A stretch of 64,000 nt of DNA. Origin: Ceratotherium simum simum (lineage: Eukaryota > Chordata > Mammalia > Perissodactyla > Rhinocerotidae). The DNA lies in the NCBI RefSeq assembly GCF_000283155.1, contig NW_004454171.1:6201104-6265103 (forward strand), read 5' to 3'. The notes below the pieces were generated by a model. It did no database searches. It saw only the letters and a program-made list of their open reading frames with translations, and was not told the DNA's origin. Of this stretch, positions 24,799-36,655 are shown in pieces. A program made the position numbers and the translations under genes. Each line of letters starts with the position of its first letter. The stretch's first letter is position 1.

Positions 24799-24960
24799 TG
24801 AATGGGGCTGGGCATGGGCTTGCTCCTTGAACAGGAGGGTTAAGGAAGCCTCTCGGATGAGGTGAGATTTGGGCAGAGACCTGAGGCAGAAGGGTTTGAG
24901 CCTTGCAAGCGACCCAGGCAGAAAGCTGTCCAGGCGGGGGTGGGAGGTGGGGAGTGGGGG
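24799..24960 (-). mobile_element. L2 fragment, right part
   Basis: Continues the L2 begun at 23750: 'gaagcctctcggatgaggtg', 'tttgggcagagacctgaggc'. Same strand and same consensus order as the left part. Confidence 0.7.
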
Positions 24961-25265
24961 TGGGTCAGCAAAGCACGTGGCCAGCTCGGAGCAGGATTCA
25001 TTACCATCCGACTCCATTTTCCTCATTTCACTACTCAGTCCAGAAGCACAAATGGCTCCTTCTGCACCCAACCCCTCTGCCTCTCTGGACCCAGCACTTC
25101 CCTTCCTGCCTCCCATCAGGGCACGCCATGCTGCACTGTCCCCCAGACACACCGGCCCCTTCTACCCTGTCCCTCACCTGCAGCACTGCTCCTTCTGGCC
25201 ATTTGGACACTGGACAACCCTCTGGGTCCCAACCCAGGGACCGCATCTTCTGGGGCACATTTTCT
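24961..25265. other. GC-rich noncoding sequence
   Basis: Three plus-strand frames and one minus-strand frame are open here together, which indicates stop-poor composition and not a gene. Confidence 0.45.
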
Positions 25266-25460
25266 GCTGCCTGCCAGAGCAGGAGCGCTGGCCTCAGACT
25301 CAGAGTTTGAGCACTGAGTGGGCACTCAGCCCCTTGTGAAGCTTCCATTTCCTCATATGTAAAATGAGCGCTGTTGAGAGAATAAAATGGGACGATTGCA
25401 GAGCCTTGCTTAGGACCTGAGGCATAGTGAGCTCTCAGAAATGGTAGTCGTATCATTACT
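25266..25460 (+). mobile_element. MIR SINE
   Basis: Contains 'catttcctcatatgtaaaatg', then 'agagaataaaatgggacga' and the 'ggcatagtgagctctcagaaa' end, in MIR order. Confidence 0.7.
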
Positions 25461-26121
25461 TCAACCTTTCCTATAATCTGAAGTTTGAAACGTAGCACTT
25501 CATCTTATACTATCTGATAATATTTGGTAATTATTTCATGAATGTAGGCAGGAGTCAAAAGACATGGTGAACACCAATGATGGTATTTATATTCTTTGTG
25601 ACAACCTTCTCCCAACCCTGGTGACGATTCCAATACAGAGCATATAGAATGAACTTGAATAAATATTTGACTGAGCAATGACTGATGATTGACTGGTTTG
25701 GCTCTATCATCAAATAGGAATGGAATTTTCTTCAAATTAAAACTTTGGAGGAAACATAATGATCTTTGGGGGAAGGGGAGAGAGACATACATACAACTGT
25801 CAAATAAATGCCTGGTCCAGCCAGGGTGAGATATAGTAAAAGATTTCATAGGCATAAATCTTTGCAAAAAAAAAAAAATTGCACAATTGAAGAAAGACCC
25901 AGAGAGGTGGTGGCAAGTTTTTCAGAAAAATGAAAATTTTTCTAGAAATGTTATTTCTAGAGGCTGTAGTTACGAGTGTTCAAAGAACATGTTAATACAT
26001 TTTACAAATAGATGTAAGACAAATCTTTAATGGTCTGTCATTGGAGAAAGACATGAGTTTAAAAATACGAACATATGTGATAGTAGAGCTATGTTTCCCA
26101 AAAATTTAGAAGTGGGATATA
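25461..26121. other. AT-rich noncoding sequence
   Basis: Nothing recognised apart from an A-run at about 25866-25878. Confidence 0.4.
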
Positions 26122-26123
26122 AG

Positions 26124-26161
<38 letters not shown>
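26122..26161 (+). repeat. Tetranucleotide microsatellite (TAGA)n
   Basis: About nine uninterrupted 'taga' units. Perfect repeats of this length are usually polymorphic in length between individuals. Confidence 0.95.
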
Positions 26162-26623
26162 CAGAGTGGCACCCAATTTCTTGAAGAGAAAGCAGCAAGA
26201 AAAAGAGAAGCAGTTCAGCTTTTGTCAATAAGACATGATGCCAACATAAGGGTGAGAACCGCTCCCATGCGAGCTGGTCATTTGACCAGTCTCCAAAACC
26301 TGCACCGATAGTGAATGAGACCAACCCGACTGTGGTTTCCTACCTTGACAACCTGTCTATGCCCAAGGCTGTTTGGTTGCTCCACCGAGGCATGTCTGTC
26401 CCTCACACACCCAGCCCTTTCTCCACCAACAGAGAATTGCCACTCAGCTTTCTCTCCGTGAGATTCTGGGTTTCATCACTTTATTCCTCTTTTAGAGAAA
26501 CAGACACAAGCCCTGTTCAACAGTAAAAAGCCAGAAAGCAGCTGGCTTCTTCCAACAGTCACAGACACAATTTTCTTAATCATCTTTTCAACAAAACCAC
26601 GAAAAAGGAAAGAAAATGTTTAC

Positions 26624-26748
26624 CTGATGAGATCCTTCATTTCTTCATGAGAGTCTAAAATTGAATACTTAAAAAGCAACTCGAATGCATCTTCTGAGAG
26701 TTCCTTAAATCCAAAATCTGCCTCCGATAGCAGCTCTGAGTGTGAGCT
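26624..26748 (-). CDS. Candidate coding exon (125 nt), unidentified gene
   Basis: Seen: on the minus strand the interval follows an acceptor ('cctctattcag') and ends at CAG before a good donor, 'gtaaac'. Only one frame is open; both others hit stops. That frame starts on a whole codon and ends two bases into a codon (phase 2). The peptide starts SSHSELLSEADFGFK and contains FELLFKYSILDSHEEM; it is acidic, leucine-rich and probably helical, unlike the low-complexity translations around it. No repeat overlaps it. The acceptor could instead lie two bases further in, after CAGAG. The next candidate exon downstream (3169-3242) can be joined in frame. I do not recognise the protein and assign no function. 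Inference: an internal exon of a minus-strand gene with long introns; an isolated pseudo-exon is the main alternative. Confidence 0.5.
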
Positions 26749-27260
26749 CTGAATAGAGGCTGTGTGTTATTTTAACCACAAGGTTTCTAGTCAGGAGGGA
26801 GGAGAGATGGAAATGAAGTACCTTGGCAAGCAGAAGCGCCCATCCACCTCAAGTGAAATGAGCTCGCAGATCTGATGTAAGAGCTCAGAGACATTTGAAG
26901 AACCCTCAAACCAACTTTTCCTAAACTAGAGGTTAAATAACTGTGGAAAATTCCAAAGGAGTAAGATAAGACACTTATGGTCTTTTCTAAAAAAAGACAT
27001 GTTGGTATGCCCTGTCTGATACTGTCTGAGGGGAAGCCCAGCACGGAGCTGGCCTGTGGAGTCCTGGGCCCTGGACAGGAGAGAGTGACACCTGTGGATA
27101 GCTATGCTTCACAAAGAAAGGAGCCCTTCTCGGGGTTAAAATAAAGAATGACCAAGGAGCATGACTCAGTGAAATCTTTTGTATAAAAACAAAATCAGTG
27201 TCATGAGAATCTATAGAAAGTAAGAGAATAGATATTCTAGAGTATGTTATTATGGAAGAT
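26749..27260. other. Noncoding sequence upstream of the candidate exon
   Basis: Would be intron if the exon at 26624-26748 is real. Nothing else recognised. Confidence 0.4.
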
Positions 27261-27264
27261 TAAC

Positions 27265-27597
27265 ATGTGTGTGAAAGTGTGTATGAGAGAGTGTGTGTGT
27301 GAGTGTGAATGTGTGAGTGTAGGTGTGTGAGTTTGTGAATGAGTATGAATGTGCGAGGGTGTGAGTGTTGTGAACATGTATGTATATGAGTGAGAGAGTG
27401 TGAATGTGTGTGAGTGTGTGAGTGAATGAGTGAGAGAGTGTGAATGTGTGTGAGTGCGTGTGTGAATGTGTGTATATGAGTGAGAGTGTGAATATGTGTG
27501 AATGTGTGAGTGAATGTGTGTGTATGGATGATAGCATGTGAGTGTGTGTATGAGTGTGAATGTGTGTGTGTGTGAATGTGTGTGTGCGTGTGTGTTC
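27265..27597 (+). repeat. GT-rich minisatellite (gtgtgag/gtgtgaatg units)
   Basis: Irregular array of 'gtgtgagtgtgaatgtgtg'-type units over about 330 bp. The histidine/threonine-rich minus-strand frames crossing it are artefacts of the repeat. Confidence 0.95.
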
Positions 27598-28263
27598 CTC
27601 ACCTCCCAAACAACTTAAAAAGCAAAGATCCAGCGTCAGCTTGGGCCAGTTGGAGATCCTCCTCCCCAGTATTTTGGCAGATGCCCACGCTGCCTCTGGC
27701 CTTGGAGGAGAACGATTTATCGCACAGAGAATCAACAGCAAAAACTAGAGCCGCTGAAATGGCCAATGGTCCTTTACAGCCAGCCCTTCACAGATGCCAA
27801 AGGGGTTTCACTCCACTTTTGGAAAAACTCAGCAGTACTCCCAGTAAGCAGGGTCATAACTCAGTTTTATATAGAGTCTTTCATCTCAAAGGAGCTTGAG
27901 GTGCGTTTACACCAAAATATAAATTATCCTGTGCACAGTCACCTCGGGGACGAAATACAGCTCCTGCCTAGCAGCAGCTGGCCAGGACACAGCCAGTCAG
28001 TTCGGAGCCGCAGTCTGACAGCAGGACGGCGGCCAGAGGCACTCTGCGAGGAAGAATGAGTGGGACCTGCCCTTCCAACAGCGGCTCTTTCCTCCCTGGA
28101 CCCAGAAGGGACCTCTTGGATCTGCAGCTCACTTTCCTGCCTGAGTCCCCCATGCCCTCCCCCAGTGGCTTCTTCCTCTCAGTCCTACCTACATATACAG
28201 TCTCAAAATGGACCTCAAAATTGCAAACCCAGGAATAAACAATGACTGCATTTTCAAATTTGA
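27598..28263. other. Noncoding sequence, GC-richer
   Basis: Short frames in several phases on both strands; none recognised. Confidence 0.4.
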
Positions 28264-28450
28264 TCCTGTAGAGCAGAAGTTGGTAAACCACCACCCTCTG
28301 CCGAGTTTAGACCACTGTCTGTTTTTGTAAATAAAGTTTTATTGGTACACAGCCATGCTGACTCATCTATGGACTGTCTGTGGCTGCTTTTGTGATACAA
28401 CAGCAGAGTGGCGAAGTGACTCAGACCATATGTAGGGTGCGTTGTTTTGC
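28264..28450 (+). mobile_element. hAT-type DNA transposon fragment
   Basis: Contains 'gtttttgtaaataaagtttt' followed by 'attggtacacagccatgctg' and 'ctgtggctgcttttgtgata', the body of a common mammalian non-autonomous DNA transposon. The left end 'gcagaagttggtaaacca' fits its terminus. I cannot assign the subfamily. Confidence 0.65.
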
Positions 28451-28559
28451 GCATTGTTTTATTTTTTAGGGGTGGAAGAAAGGAAGAAGGAGGCTGTTTC
28501 AATAATCTCTAAACTATGAAAGAAACACCCACTCATACCACGAACCCCGTATTCAGACC

Positions 28560-29000
28560 CTGAGTCTCCAATTTCATTATTCCTGCATCAGAGAAACTCT
28601 TTTGCCCAAGTACCCTCCCTCCTTGCCTAGCCACGCTGCCCCAGCTTACCTAGCTCCACCTCAAGAAATTACCACGGTTACATCCAACTGGTCTCTCAAT
28701 AGAATGCTTGGAAGCACCCTCAAGTCCCCCTCCACGTCACCCCCAAATGCACCTTGTCTTTGACACTCTCTCTGGTTCTCCCCAGGCAGAGTCAGTTGCT
28801 CCCTCCTCCAGACTCTCACCATATTTTGTTCCTTCTTCTCTCATAGTTCTTGAAGTCATAGCCTGATGATCTCTATGTTTGCCTTTCTTCTAGATTATGC
28901 ATTTCCTGAGAGTAAGAACCATATCTTATTCGACTTTTTATCCCCAAAACCTAATATGCTAAAAGACATATAAGGGGACACTCCATTAATGGTTATTACA
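28560..29000 (+). mobile_element. L2 3' region fragment
   Basis: Includes 'agattatgcatttcctgaga', 'gtaagaaccatatcttattc' and a terminal 'acactccattaatggtta', the decayed L2 tail. The left part (28560-28850) is less certain. Confidence 0.55.
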
Positions 29001-29667
29001 AAAATAACTCAGTCCCTCTTACTCCCCTGGAACATAATCTCAAAGGAAATGAATGAAAGAATTGTCTGATACTCTCTGAAGACTCAGCGTTCTTCAAACG
29101 GCCTTCCCCAGGGATGACCCTGACCCTGTCCTTCTAACCCATGGGCTTGAGTGGGGCTGACTTTTACGCAGTCTTATTAGCAGGTCATCTAATTTTGAAT
29201 TTGTGGAAGAACCTCACTGCAGAAATATACACCAACAGCAGGTAGAAGAAGACAATCTTTGTAATAACTAGAGCTGTCAGAAGACTTGGAAGGTCTGGCA
29301 CTGGGTGGAAAGGAGGCTGAGTGTTCTTGAGGTGTCTTCTCACTCTGGTGTGACCCCAACAGGAGACAGAGCTACCACATGGCCAAGGCATGCAGATTTG
29401 CCCCATCAGGCCTGGAGCATAAAAGGAACCAGCCCTCACATGGCACGTGGCATTGGCATTGGGCCATTTCAGGAAGAGTGCCACCGCTCCCCTCATGTGT
29501 ATCCTTTTTAATGGTCACCAGCGTGGGGAGACTTGATAACATTTTGCAATGAACAAAAGTTGGTAACGTGGGTGTACTAGACATTGATCACACGCATGGC
29601 CACTCCACATCCTGTGAACAGTCTTCCTTTGGTGAACTTGGACTTCCCACATCGAGTCCTTGTCTTA
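29001..29667. other. Noncoding sequence, nothing recognised
   Basis: Short frames only (for example 29185-29496 minus), without support. Confidence 0.4.
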
Positions 29668-30060
29668 GTCTGCTCAGGCTGCCATAACAAAATACCACAG
29701 GCTGGGGGGCTTAAACAACAGCGTCCGCAGTTCTGGAGCCTAGAAGTCCAAGATCAAGGTGCCTGCATGGTCAGGTTCTGGTGAGCGCTCTCTTCCTGGC
29801 TTGTAGACTGCCAGGCCACCTTCTGGCTGGGTGCTTACATGGCCTTTCCTTGGTGTGTGTGTTGGGAGATCTCCCTCTCTCTTTCTTTTCCTCTTCTTAT
29901 AAAGCCACCAATCCTATCAGATTAGGACCCCACTCTTATGACCTCACTTAACCTTAATTATCTCCTAAAAGCCTTACCTTCAAATGCAGTCACATTGGGG
30001 GTTAGGGCTTCAACATAGGAATTTGAGGGGAGAGGGGACACAATTCAGTCCATAGAAGTT
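29668..30060 (-). mobile_element. MaLR LTR (MLT1-type), minus strand
   Basis: Reverse complement of an MLT1-class LTR: 'cttagtctgctcaggctgcc', 'aaaataccacaggctggggg', 'cttcttataaagccaccaat', 'cagtcacattgggggttagg', 'gacacaattcagtccatag'. About 390 bp, near full length. No internal retroviral region is adjacent, so it is a solo LTR. Confidence 0.9.
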
Positions 30061-32115
30061 GCCCTTCCCCAAAGTAGCAGCCAGACTCTCTCTTCTAGCC
30101 TCCTTAGCAGCTGGAGTGCAGGCGTATGTCACAGGCTGGGCAGTCAGATGCCTTCAACTTGGTAAAAACCAGGAGGAGGCAGGAAAGGGGTTGAATCCAC
30201 TCTACAGGAGGTCAGTGCCACTTGGCAGGGAGACATCAGCTCTCAGAGGCAGCCTCAGGGAGGGCCAGTCATGGTGTTTGGTGCAGATTGTCTGCTGAGG
30301 GAGTCCAGGGCCCTGGCCCCACCTCTGCGGCGACAGCCGGCCCCCCATGTAACTTGGACTGTGCTGCTGGTCCTGCAGCTTCCACCCCTGACCCTGGTCT
30401 CCCAGAGATTCTGTGACCTCCTGATAGTCTTCAGCAAATCATCTTTTGGCTCAAGCTAGCTAGAGGTACCATTTGCAATGAAGAACACAGATGTATACGG
30501 CTGATGTGGGTGCTTAAAACTAAACCATTTAGTTCCCTTTTGCTTTCTGGGCCAGCTTCTCCAGAGGACTTTTCTTCTTGCCTCGGTGCCATTTTGAATA
30601 CTATTTGGCAATGTGGTTTTGTACTGACTCTTGGCTTATTTGCCTTGGGCTCATTCCTCAGCCTTTCCCTACTTCACTTTGTATCATAAGATATAGTGGG
30701 GGGGCTTTCCCCTGCAGGTTGTGTGTCGTAGGCTCTCGTGACACGTGGGTTCCCGCTGGGTTCAACCAAGGAGAGGTACCAGTGGGAGGGAGGGAGAAGC
30801 CAGGGTATTGCTCCCCCTTTCTGCCTCAGGTAGCGTCTCCAGCAGGGCTCACCTCCTCTTCCTCCTCAGCTCTGCCGGGCCAGGCCCCCTGCACCCAGCT
30901 TATTCCAGGTGACTGTGGCTCTGTGCTTCGGCCTAGGGGAGCAGTGGCTTCCTGCTACTGCTGGTCTCTCAACTGCCTCACCACCCCTCGGCCTTTCCAT
31001 CATCTGTGTCACCACCACACTGTTTTACATGTCCTCTGTTTTAAATGCTTCGAGTGGGTCTCATTTTCCTGGTCAGATCCCGATTGACACAGCTCTTCAT
31101 ATCACTTCTGCTGTAGGTCAAAGAACCACCATATGCCCGTGGGCTGGAGGGAGACTGTGCACGGACCCTTCAACCTGTTGGGTAGAATTCCTCTCACTGC
31201 TGTAGACAAGATCATTTCTTCAGAGTTGACCACCACGAACCAAGTGTTATCAGGCCATCTACGAAACTCTTCTGGCCTTTTCAGAGACCAAGAAACAGCG
31301 TGCAAAGAGACTTGTTGATGGAAAAAGTCATGATTAGAAATAGCAGCTAAATCCTCACCTCACCGACCAGGAGATCCCATGAGGATAAAGCAAGATAAAG
31401 CAGAGATGGGTCAGCGAAGTGATAAACACACAGCTTGTGGGGAATGTAGAAAATTTTGCCTGGCTCTTAGAAAAAAATTGTAAACACTTTTTCCTCTAAT
31501 TCTTAAGGGGAACAAAAGGCGATATATGCAAGGTATTCATTATGGCATATTTATTAAAATAAACTCAAAAGTCCACCAGTAATGAAATCATGATTTTCAT
31601 CATGAGAGTTTTACTCCATGGAATAGCTTACAACCAGTAGCAAAAATAATTATGAAGGTGATGTAGCAACTTGGGAAACGTTTATAGCAGTGTTAAATGA
31701 ATAGACCTAGCAGGACCAGATGATGTGTCTACTCTGTGATCACAGCCATGTGAAAATCATAAATGCATATAGATAAACTAGAAGTGGCGTGGGGGAGTGA
31801 TGAGTCGATATGTTAAGGTGATACGATGATAGGTGGATTATTGTTTTTTATAAAATTGCCTTTTTTTAAAAAAATAAGGATGTTTGTACAACAATAAACA
31901 TTCTTCTCTTCCTTTTCCTTTCCTAGCTAAGGTCATGTACTACTAAGTGATGACAAGAAGAGGATGTGCAGGGCTGAGAGGCAGGCAACTACCAGGACCT
32001 GGGGCACATCAAAGGGGGGGCACATGGAGGTGGTAAAGAATATTAAGAAGAGCAACATATTTCTTATTTTAGTGATTCTTAGGACCTATGTAGAAATGTA
32101 GGATTTTAAATTGGG
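30061..32115. other. Noncoding sequence, nothing recognised
   Basis: GC-richer left half (30060-31310) with overlapping frames on both strands; the longest, 30578-31087 plus, is not recognised. The right half is AT-rich. No CpG island was seen. Confidence 0.4.
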
Positions 32116-32117
32116 AC

Positions 32118-32345
32118 TGAATAATACACTGTAGCTTTCATTTTCAACACTTAACGCACACTATCACATCCATTCCCGTGGAATCAGCATAAGAGATGAT
32201 GGAGCTCCTTTCCTGCCACTGTTAACAGACGGAGAACCTGGAGCGAAGAGGTGCGAAACAACCTGCTCAGGTTTACACAGCTGGAAATGCCTTCTTTGAC
32301 TCCGAGTCCAGTGCATTGGCCTCCACACTCTGGTTGCTTCCAAAC
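32118..32345 (-). mobile_element. MIR SINE
   Basis: Reverse-complement MIR in decayed form: 'ccactgttaacagacggaga', 'ctgctcaggtttacacagct', 'gactccgagtccagtgc'. Confidence 0.6.
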
Positions 32346-33384
32346 AACTAAGATGGTGGTTGAGCAAACCTGTGCCCCCAACGACTGGAGATGGTTTTTC
32401 TCTTATTCAGCCCTGAGACCTCCTCCTGAGTCTCCTTGAGCTGCTTTGACAGAACACGGCCCCGTGTGTCTGCTCCTCTCTCTAGATCAAAGTCGTCTCT
32501 GAAGTGGGATCTTCTTATCTACCATTGGGCAGGCTTCCTGTTGGCTGCAATCTGCTCACTCTCCGCGTGTTGATTCCCAGGCTGGAGAAGACCTGCCCAT
32601 GGAGAGCATCCAGCTGCTTTTGGGAAGGCTCATAAAAATGGGCTGCCTGCAAGAGGTGGTGAATTATAGGACCTACTCACAGGGAAGTGGTAGGATTAAT
32701 TTTTAAAAATGCATGTATGGAATTTACCACGGTGCCAGGCACATAAAAAGTTGACCAGCGAGCTGGTAGTAGAACTCCTGCTGGTAGTAAAAATAGGAAT
32801 AGCAGCAATTAACTAAGGGGTTAGGGTTAGAAATAATTCCATGAAAAGTTTTCTTCAGAAATGAGGAGCAAGGAGAAGCGTTTTTTCTTTCTTCTCCCGT
32901 AAACTTATTTAATTCCTAGTTCTAGGTCACTCACATGCTTTCTTTTTAGCCCAAGCTGTAAGACGACTCAACTAGTGCAACTTCTTTTAGTTTTTTTCTG
33001 CCCCATTCGTCAACCTCTTTATATTTTGCTTCCTGTCTTAAGTCTTGTAACTTGTTTGATACCAAATCTGTCTCAGAAGGACGTAGAATATAAATTAGTT
33101 TATTACAAAGTAAATCAGTAGTTACTGTACATAGTTCAACTGATTGAATAGGCATCTCCCTTGTCTCCATGTTATATTGTGAATTGATGAATTTACACAG
33201 CGAGTCTTGAATCTATACACTGAAAATAAACAATATTTAGTAAATGCTATTAATTTAGTCACTGCTCAATAAATGATTACCACCAATAATACAAAGATTA
33301 ACCTTAACAAGAGGTATGTTTTCCTAAATTTCTCACTCATGTTACTCCCTGATAAACAGGTTTGTACTTCATTGGTGAAGAAGC
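32346..33384. other. Noncoding sequence, nothing recognised
   Basis: Unique-looking sequence, no recognised gene. Confidence 0.4.
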
Positions 33385-33418
33385 TGTGTGTGTGTGTATG
33401 TGTATGTGTGTGTGTGTT
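33385..33418 (+). repeat. (GT)n microsatellite, interrupted
   Basis: Alternating GT run with two 'ta' interruptions. Confidence 0.95.
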
Positions 33419-33479
33419 TCCTCTCTTGAGTATGTTCTACCTATATTCCAAGGTGCAGTTCATATCTTACCATCATCCA

Positions 33480-33545
33480 ATCATTCGTTTATTCATATTC
33501 CAGGTATTTATTGAGTACCAGCTATAAGCCAGGCCCTGTGTTATA
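33480..33545 (-). mobile_element. L2 or MIR end fragment
   Basis: 'ggtatttattgagtaccagc' followed by 'gccaggccctgtg' is the reversed shared tail of L2/MIR. Too short to separate the two. Confidence 0.45.
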
Positions 33546-33639
33546 GCAGATTTTCCATGAAGCTTTCAAGTACTCCGTGGTCAAGCCTTCCTCCAAGTCC
33601 TGAGGGTGGTTAGTGTCTGGGCCATTCATTTGATACTTG

Positions 33640-33815
33640 ATGTCTGCTGTCTGGCTTTGTAAATTGCTTTTTTATGAATGGTATTCTGTATCTCCCATTA
33701 GAGCATGGTCATCTCTAGAGCAAGGACCTTATCTTATTAATCTTTGAAGCCTCTGTACCTACCCAATACATTGCCTTACACATATTAAGTTCTCAATAAA
33801 TGGTTTTATTAATAC
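33640..33815 (+). mobile_element. L2 3' end fragment
   Basis: 'gagcatggtcatctctagag', 'caaggaccttatcttatta', 'cattgccttacacatat', then 'ttctcaataaatgg'. Confidence 0.75.
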
Positions 33816-34585
33816 TGATATCGTGTCATTCTGGTAATTCAAAATAAAATAAGTGGAGATTACATGGGAAGTAAAATAGGATGCCTCTAGATTCAGAAAA
33901 ATATGTCGTGTCAACATATTAAAGCATATCCAAGGCCCAAGATTAGAGGCTTATGGAATAGTCCAAACCACAGATTAGTACAGCTGCAGGCAAACAGCTG
34001 AGCAAAGCTGGCTGTGTGAGTCTAAAGGTTAGAGCCTGCAGCCTAGACTATGCCTGAATAAATGCATGGACGCCTAGCCCAACACCACATTTAAATAGGC
34101 ACTGCCTAGAAAAGTATAATGAATGTGGTAATGACAGTGGTGGAACAAGAGAAGGGACAAGCATGTCGTGAACAAAACCATTACTAAGCACTAAGCTAAA
34201 TAGAATTTATCCTGTATGTTGGCCAAGCAAGAGCTATCTTCCAAAGTAGGGAGGGATGGAAAATGACAGTTGTCAAGTAAAGCCTTGTTCATCTCGATGC
34301 AAAATTGATTAACTGGTAAGAGCAGCGGTATTTAGGAAAGAAAAATAAGTAAATACACAAATATCTCTGGGGAATGAAAAGCCAATATCTCAATGTATAC
34401 AGTGTCAGAGCAGTCAAATGTTCCCACAGACTCCAATGGTAAGGACTCATGGACCACCTCTTAGGAAGAAAGCCCTTTTAGTTTTGGTCAAGCCCTTTTA
34501 GTTTTGGGGGACCAAGCCCAAGTTCCAACAGCTCTACCATCTAAGTACCAAGAACTTGACTTGACACAAATTCCTCTCACATCGT
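33816..34585. other. Noncoding sequence with a small tandem duplication
   Basis: The word 'aagcccttttagttttgg' occurs twice in a row around 34471-34508. Nothing else recognised. Confidence 0.5.
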
Positions 34586-34589
34586 GGTA

Positions 34590-34740
34590 ATTCTCAAACT
34601 TGACCTATCATCAGACTTACCTCCTACGGCCTTTTAAAAAAAACCAGATTCTTGGGCCTCACCTCCAGAGATTTTTACTCAATAGATATTTTTAAGACTT
34701 CCCAGATGATTCTGGAAATTGGCTGGGTTTGGGTTCCCCT
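34590..34740 (+). mobile_element. MER5-like hAT DNA transposon fragment
   Basis: 'ggtaattctcaaacttgacc', then 'cagattcttgggcctcacct' and 'gatgattctggaa' follow MER5A/B order; the right terminus is lost. Confidence 0.65.
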
Positions 34741-35515
34741 GATCTAGATCTCCTTCTCTGCACTTCACTTTGCCAGGAGCTAAGAGTGGGAAAAGAAGTG
34801 TAGCCTCTGGTTCACCTTCAAAGACGAGTAACTGAGAAGACAAACTTGCACATATGAATGAGGAGAGACTAATGAGTGAGAAAGGAGGGCTCAGGGTAGA
34901 TTTAAATGCTTAATTAGATGTCCCTAGACTGGAGAAGGGGCAGGACATTGCTGGCAAAGACAAAAACCACAGTATTAGCAAAGCCACAGAAATGAGACTA
35001 AGCAAAGAGCAGGGAGTAGGGCCAGCTGACTGGGGTGGAAGGGACACATATTGGAGTAGATGGAAATAAATCTGACTTATGGATATTTAACAAATGGCTA
35101 TGTAATTCTCTTTGAAGGACACTATTCAGATACAATGACCCAGTGGAAAGTGTCACTTGAACCAATAATTCCCAACCAAATTGGAGTTATAAGACATTGT
35201 AATTTTTGGTTTGATTTCACAATGTCCCACTTTTTCCCTCCATATCTCTCCAAAGAGCTCATGAGAATGGCATCCAGACCCTAAGCACATCAAGTTTTCC
35301 CTTTGTGAGGCTTTGCAAATGCTTCTGGAGAATTTCCAACTCTAAGATAAAATAACACTTGGGTAAAAAAAAAAAAAATCTAAGAACCACATGTCCATGT
35401 GGGTACACACCACTTGAGAGAAGTTACATCTATCTACACACTTCCCAGCCATGTCAGTGTGGGAATATGGCCGAGAGGGAGACTATCAAGGGATGTTACC
35501 TTAGTCCTAAAAATT
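34741..35515. other. Noncoding sequence, nothing recognised
   Basis: Short frames (35060-35284 plus) without support. Confidence 0.4.
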
Positions 35516-35519
35516 TATG

Positions 35520-35620
35520 TAACAGTATATTTTGAAGATCTATTGTGAGCCAGGGGACATAATGAGTCCTGGGAGATAAAGTCAAATGTTCTACCTCAAG
35601 GAGCTCACTTGCTCATTAGA
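35520..35620 (-). mobile_element. L2 3' end fragment
   Basis: 'tctattgtgagccagggga' and 'ctacctcaaggagctcactt' resemble the reversed L2 tail. Diverged. Confidence 0.45.
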
Positions 35621-36399
35621 TTTAAGGATGAGTCCAAATTTTGACGTGAGTCTAGCACCTTGGACAGGCTCAAAAAGATCATAAGAGCTGAAAATGGTGA
35701 ATGACAAATAGAAGAAAGTGATGAGACACTGAAGAAGGTCAAGAAGGGTCCCTCAGTTGAACTGTGGGCGTCATTCATTAGTATCTTTGATTGTCGCCAT
35801 GAAAACAAGTATGATACCAAGACCAAATGGGAATAGAATGGGCAAAAGTTATGAAGCAATCTCTCCCTCACCTGTGGCATCAGCAAGAATCGTCATAATT
35901 TGCTCATTTCCATTGTGGCTTTGGTTTTTAAGAATGTTGTACAGAAAACAAGAAGGCAAGCACAAGAACAATTCGAGTAGGTAATTGAAATGAGCCCTAG
36001 AGAAAAGTTAAATGATTCTAATTCTTTTCAGGAGAAGAAAAGCCAGAAAAGGGATTTAATAGAGCATTTAAATACAGGAGAGTTATTTTAAGGAGAAAAG
36101 CACTTCTCTCTTAAAGTGGCTTATGTGAGAGGAAATGGCTTTAATTTCAAGAAGAGAGGTTAATTTACTTATAAGGAAAACTTTCTGACTAGGAGGATTG
36201 TTACAGATCAGATAACGAGGAATTGGTGGACTCTCCTTTCTCGGAGACCTTTAAGATGAAGAGAAACAGACTTTTGTCAGGAATGGTAGAATTCTGGCAG
36301 GAGAAAGAAGAGGTGGGGTGGGTTACACACTTAAAGGTCCAGCAATTCGGGCTCGGGCATCCTGTAGAATGAAGTTGATTTTTACAATAACAGCAGCAA
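35621..36399. other. Noncoding sequence, nothing recognised
   Basis: Purine-rich unique-looking DNA, no gene recognised. Confidence 0.4.
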
Positions 36400-36655
36400 C
36401 AGCAATCAGAGCTAGCCTTTATCTAGTGCTTACGATGAGCTGATTTCAGCTGTAGCCAGTGTATGTATTAACCCTTTAGTCCTTGGGACAACTCAACGAG
36501 ACAAGTTACTATCTGCAGATTACAGATAAGGAAACTGAGGCACACAGAGGTTAAGTGACTTGTCCAAGGTCACACATTGGTGAGGGGCAGAACCAGGTGT
36601 GGGGCCCAGAAGTCGGTTTCTGAATGCCCCATGCTTACCCACCATGCGAACCTCT
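36400..36655 (-). mobile_element. MIR SINE, well preserved
   Basis: Reverse-complement MIR almost end to end: 'ctttatctagtgcttacgat', 'acagataaggaaactgaggc', 'gttaagtgacttgtccaagg', 'tcacacattggtgagggg'. Confidence 0.9.

Noticed and set aside
24862..25498. Several frames of 120-156 codons open at once on both strands
   Set aside because: GC-rich, stop-poor composition; no single frame stands out, no domain, and the right part is MIR.
27237..27741. Histidine/threonine-rich minus-strand frames of 121 and 163 codons
   Set aside because: They translate the GT-rich minisatellite.
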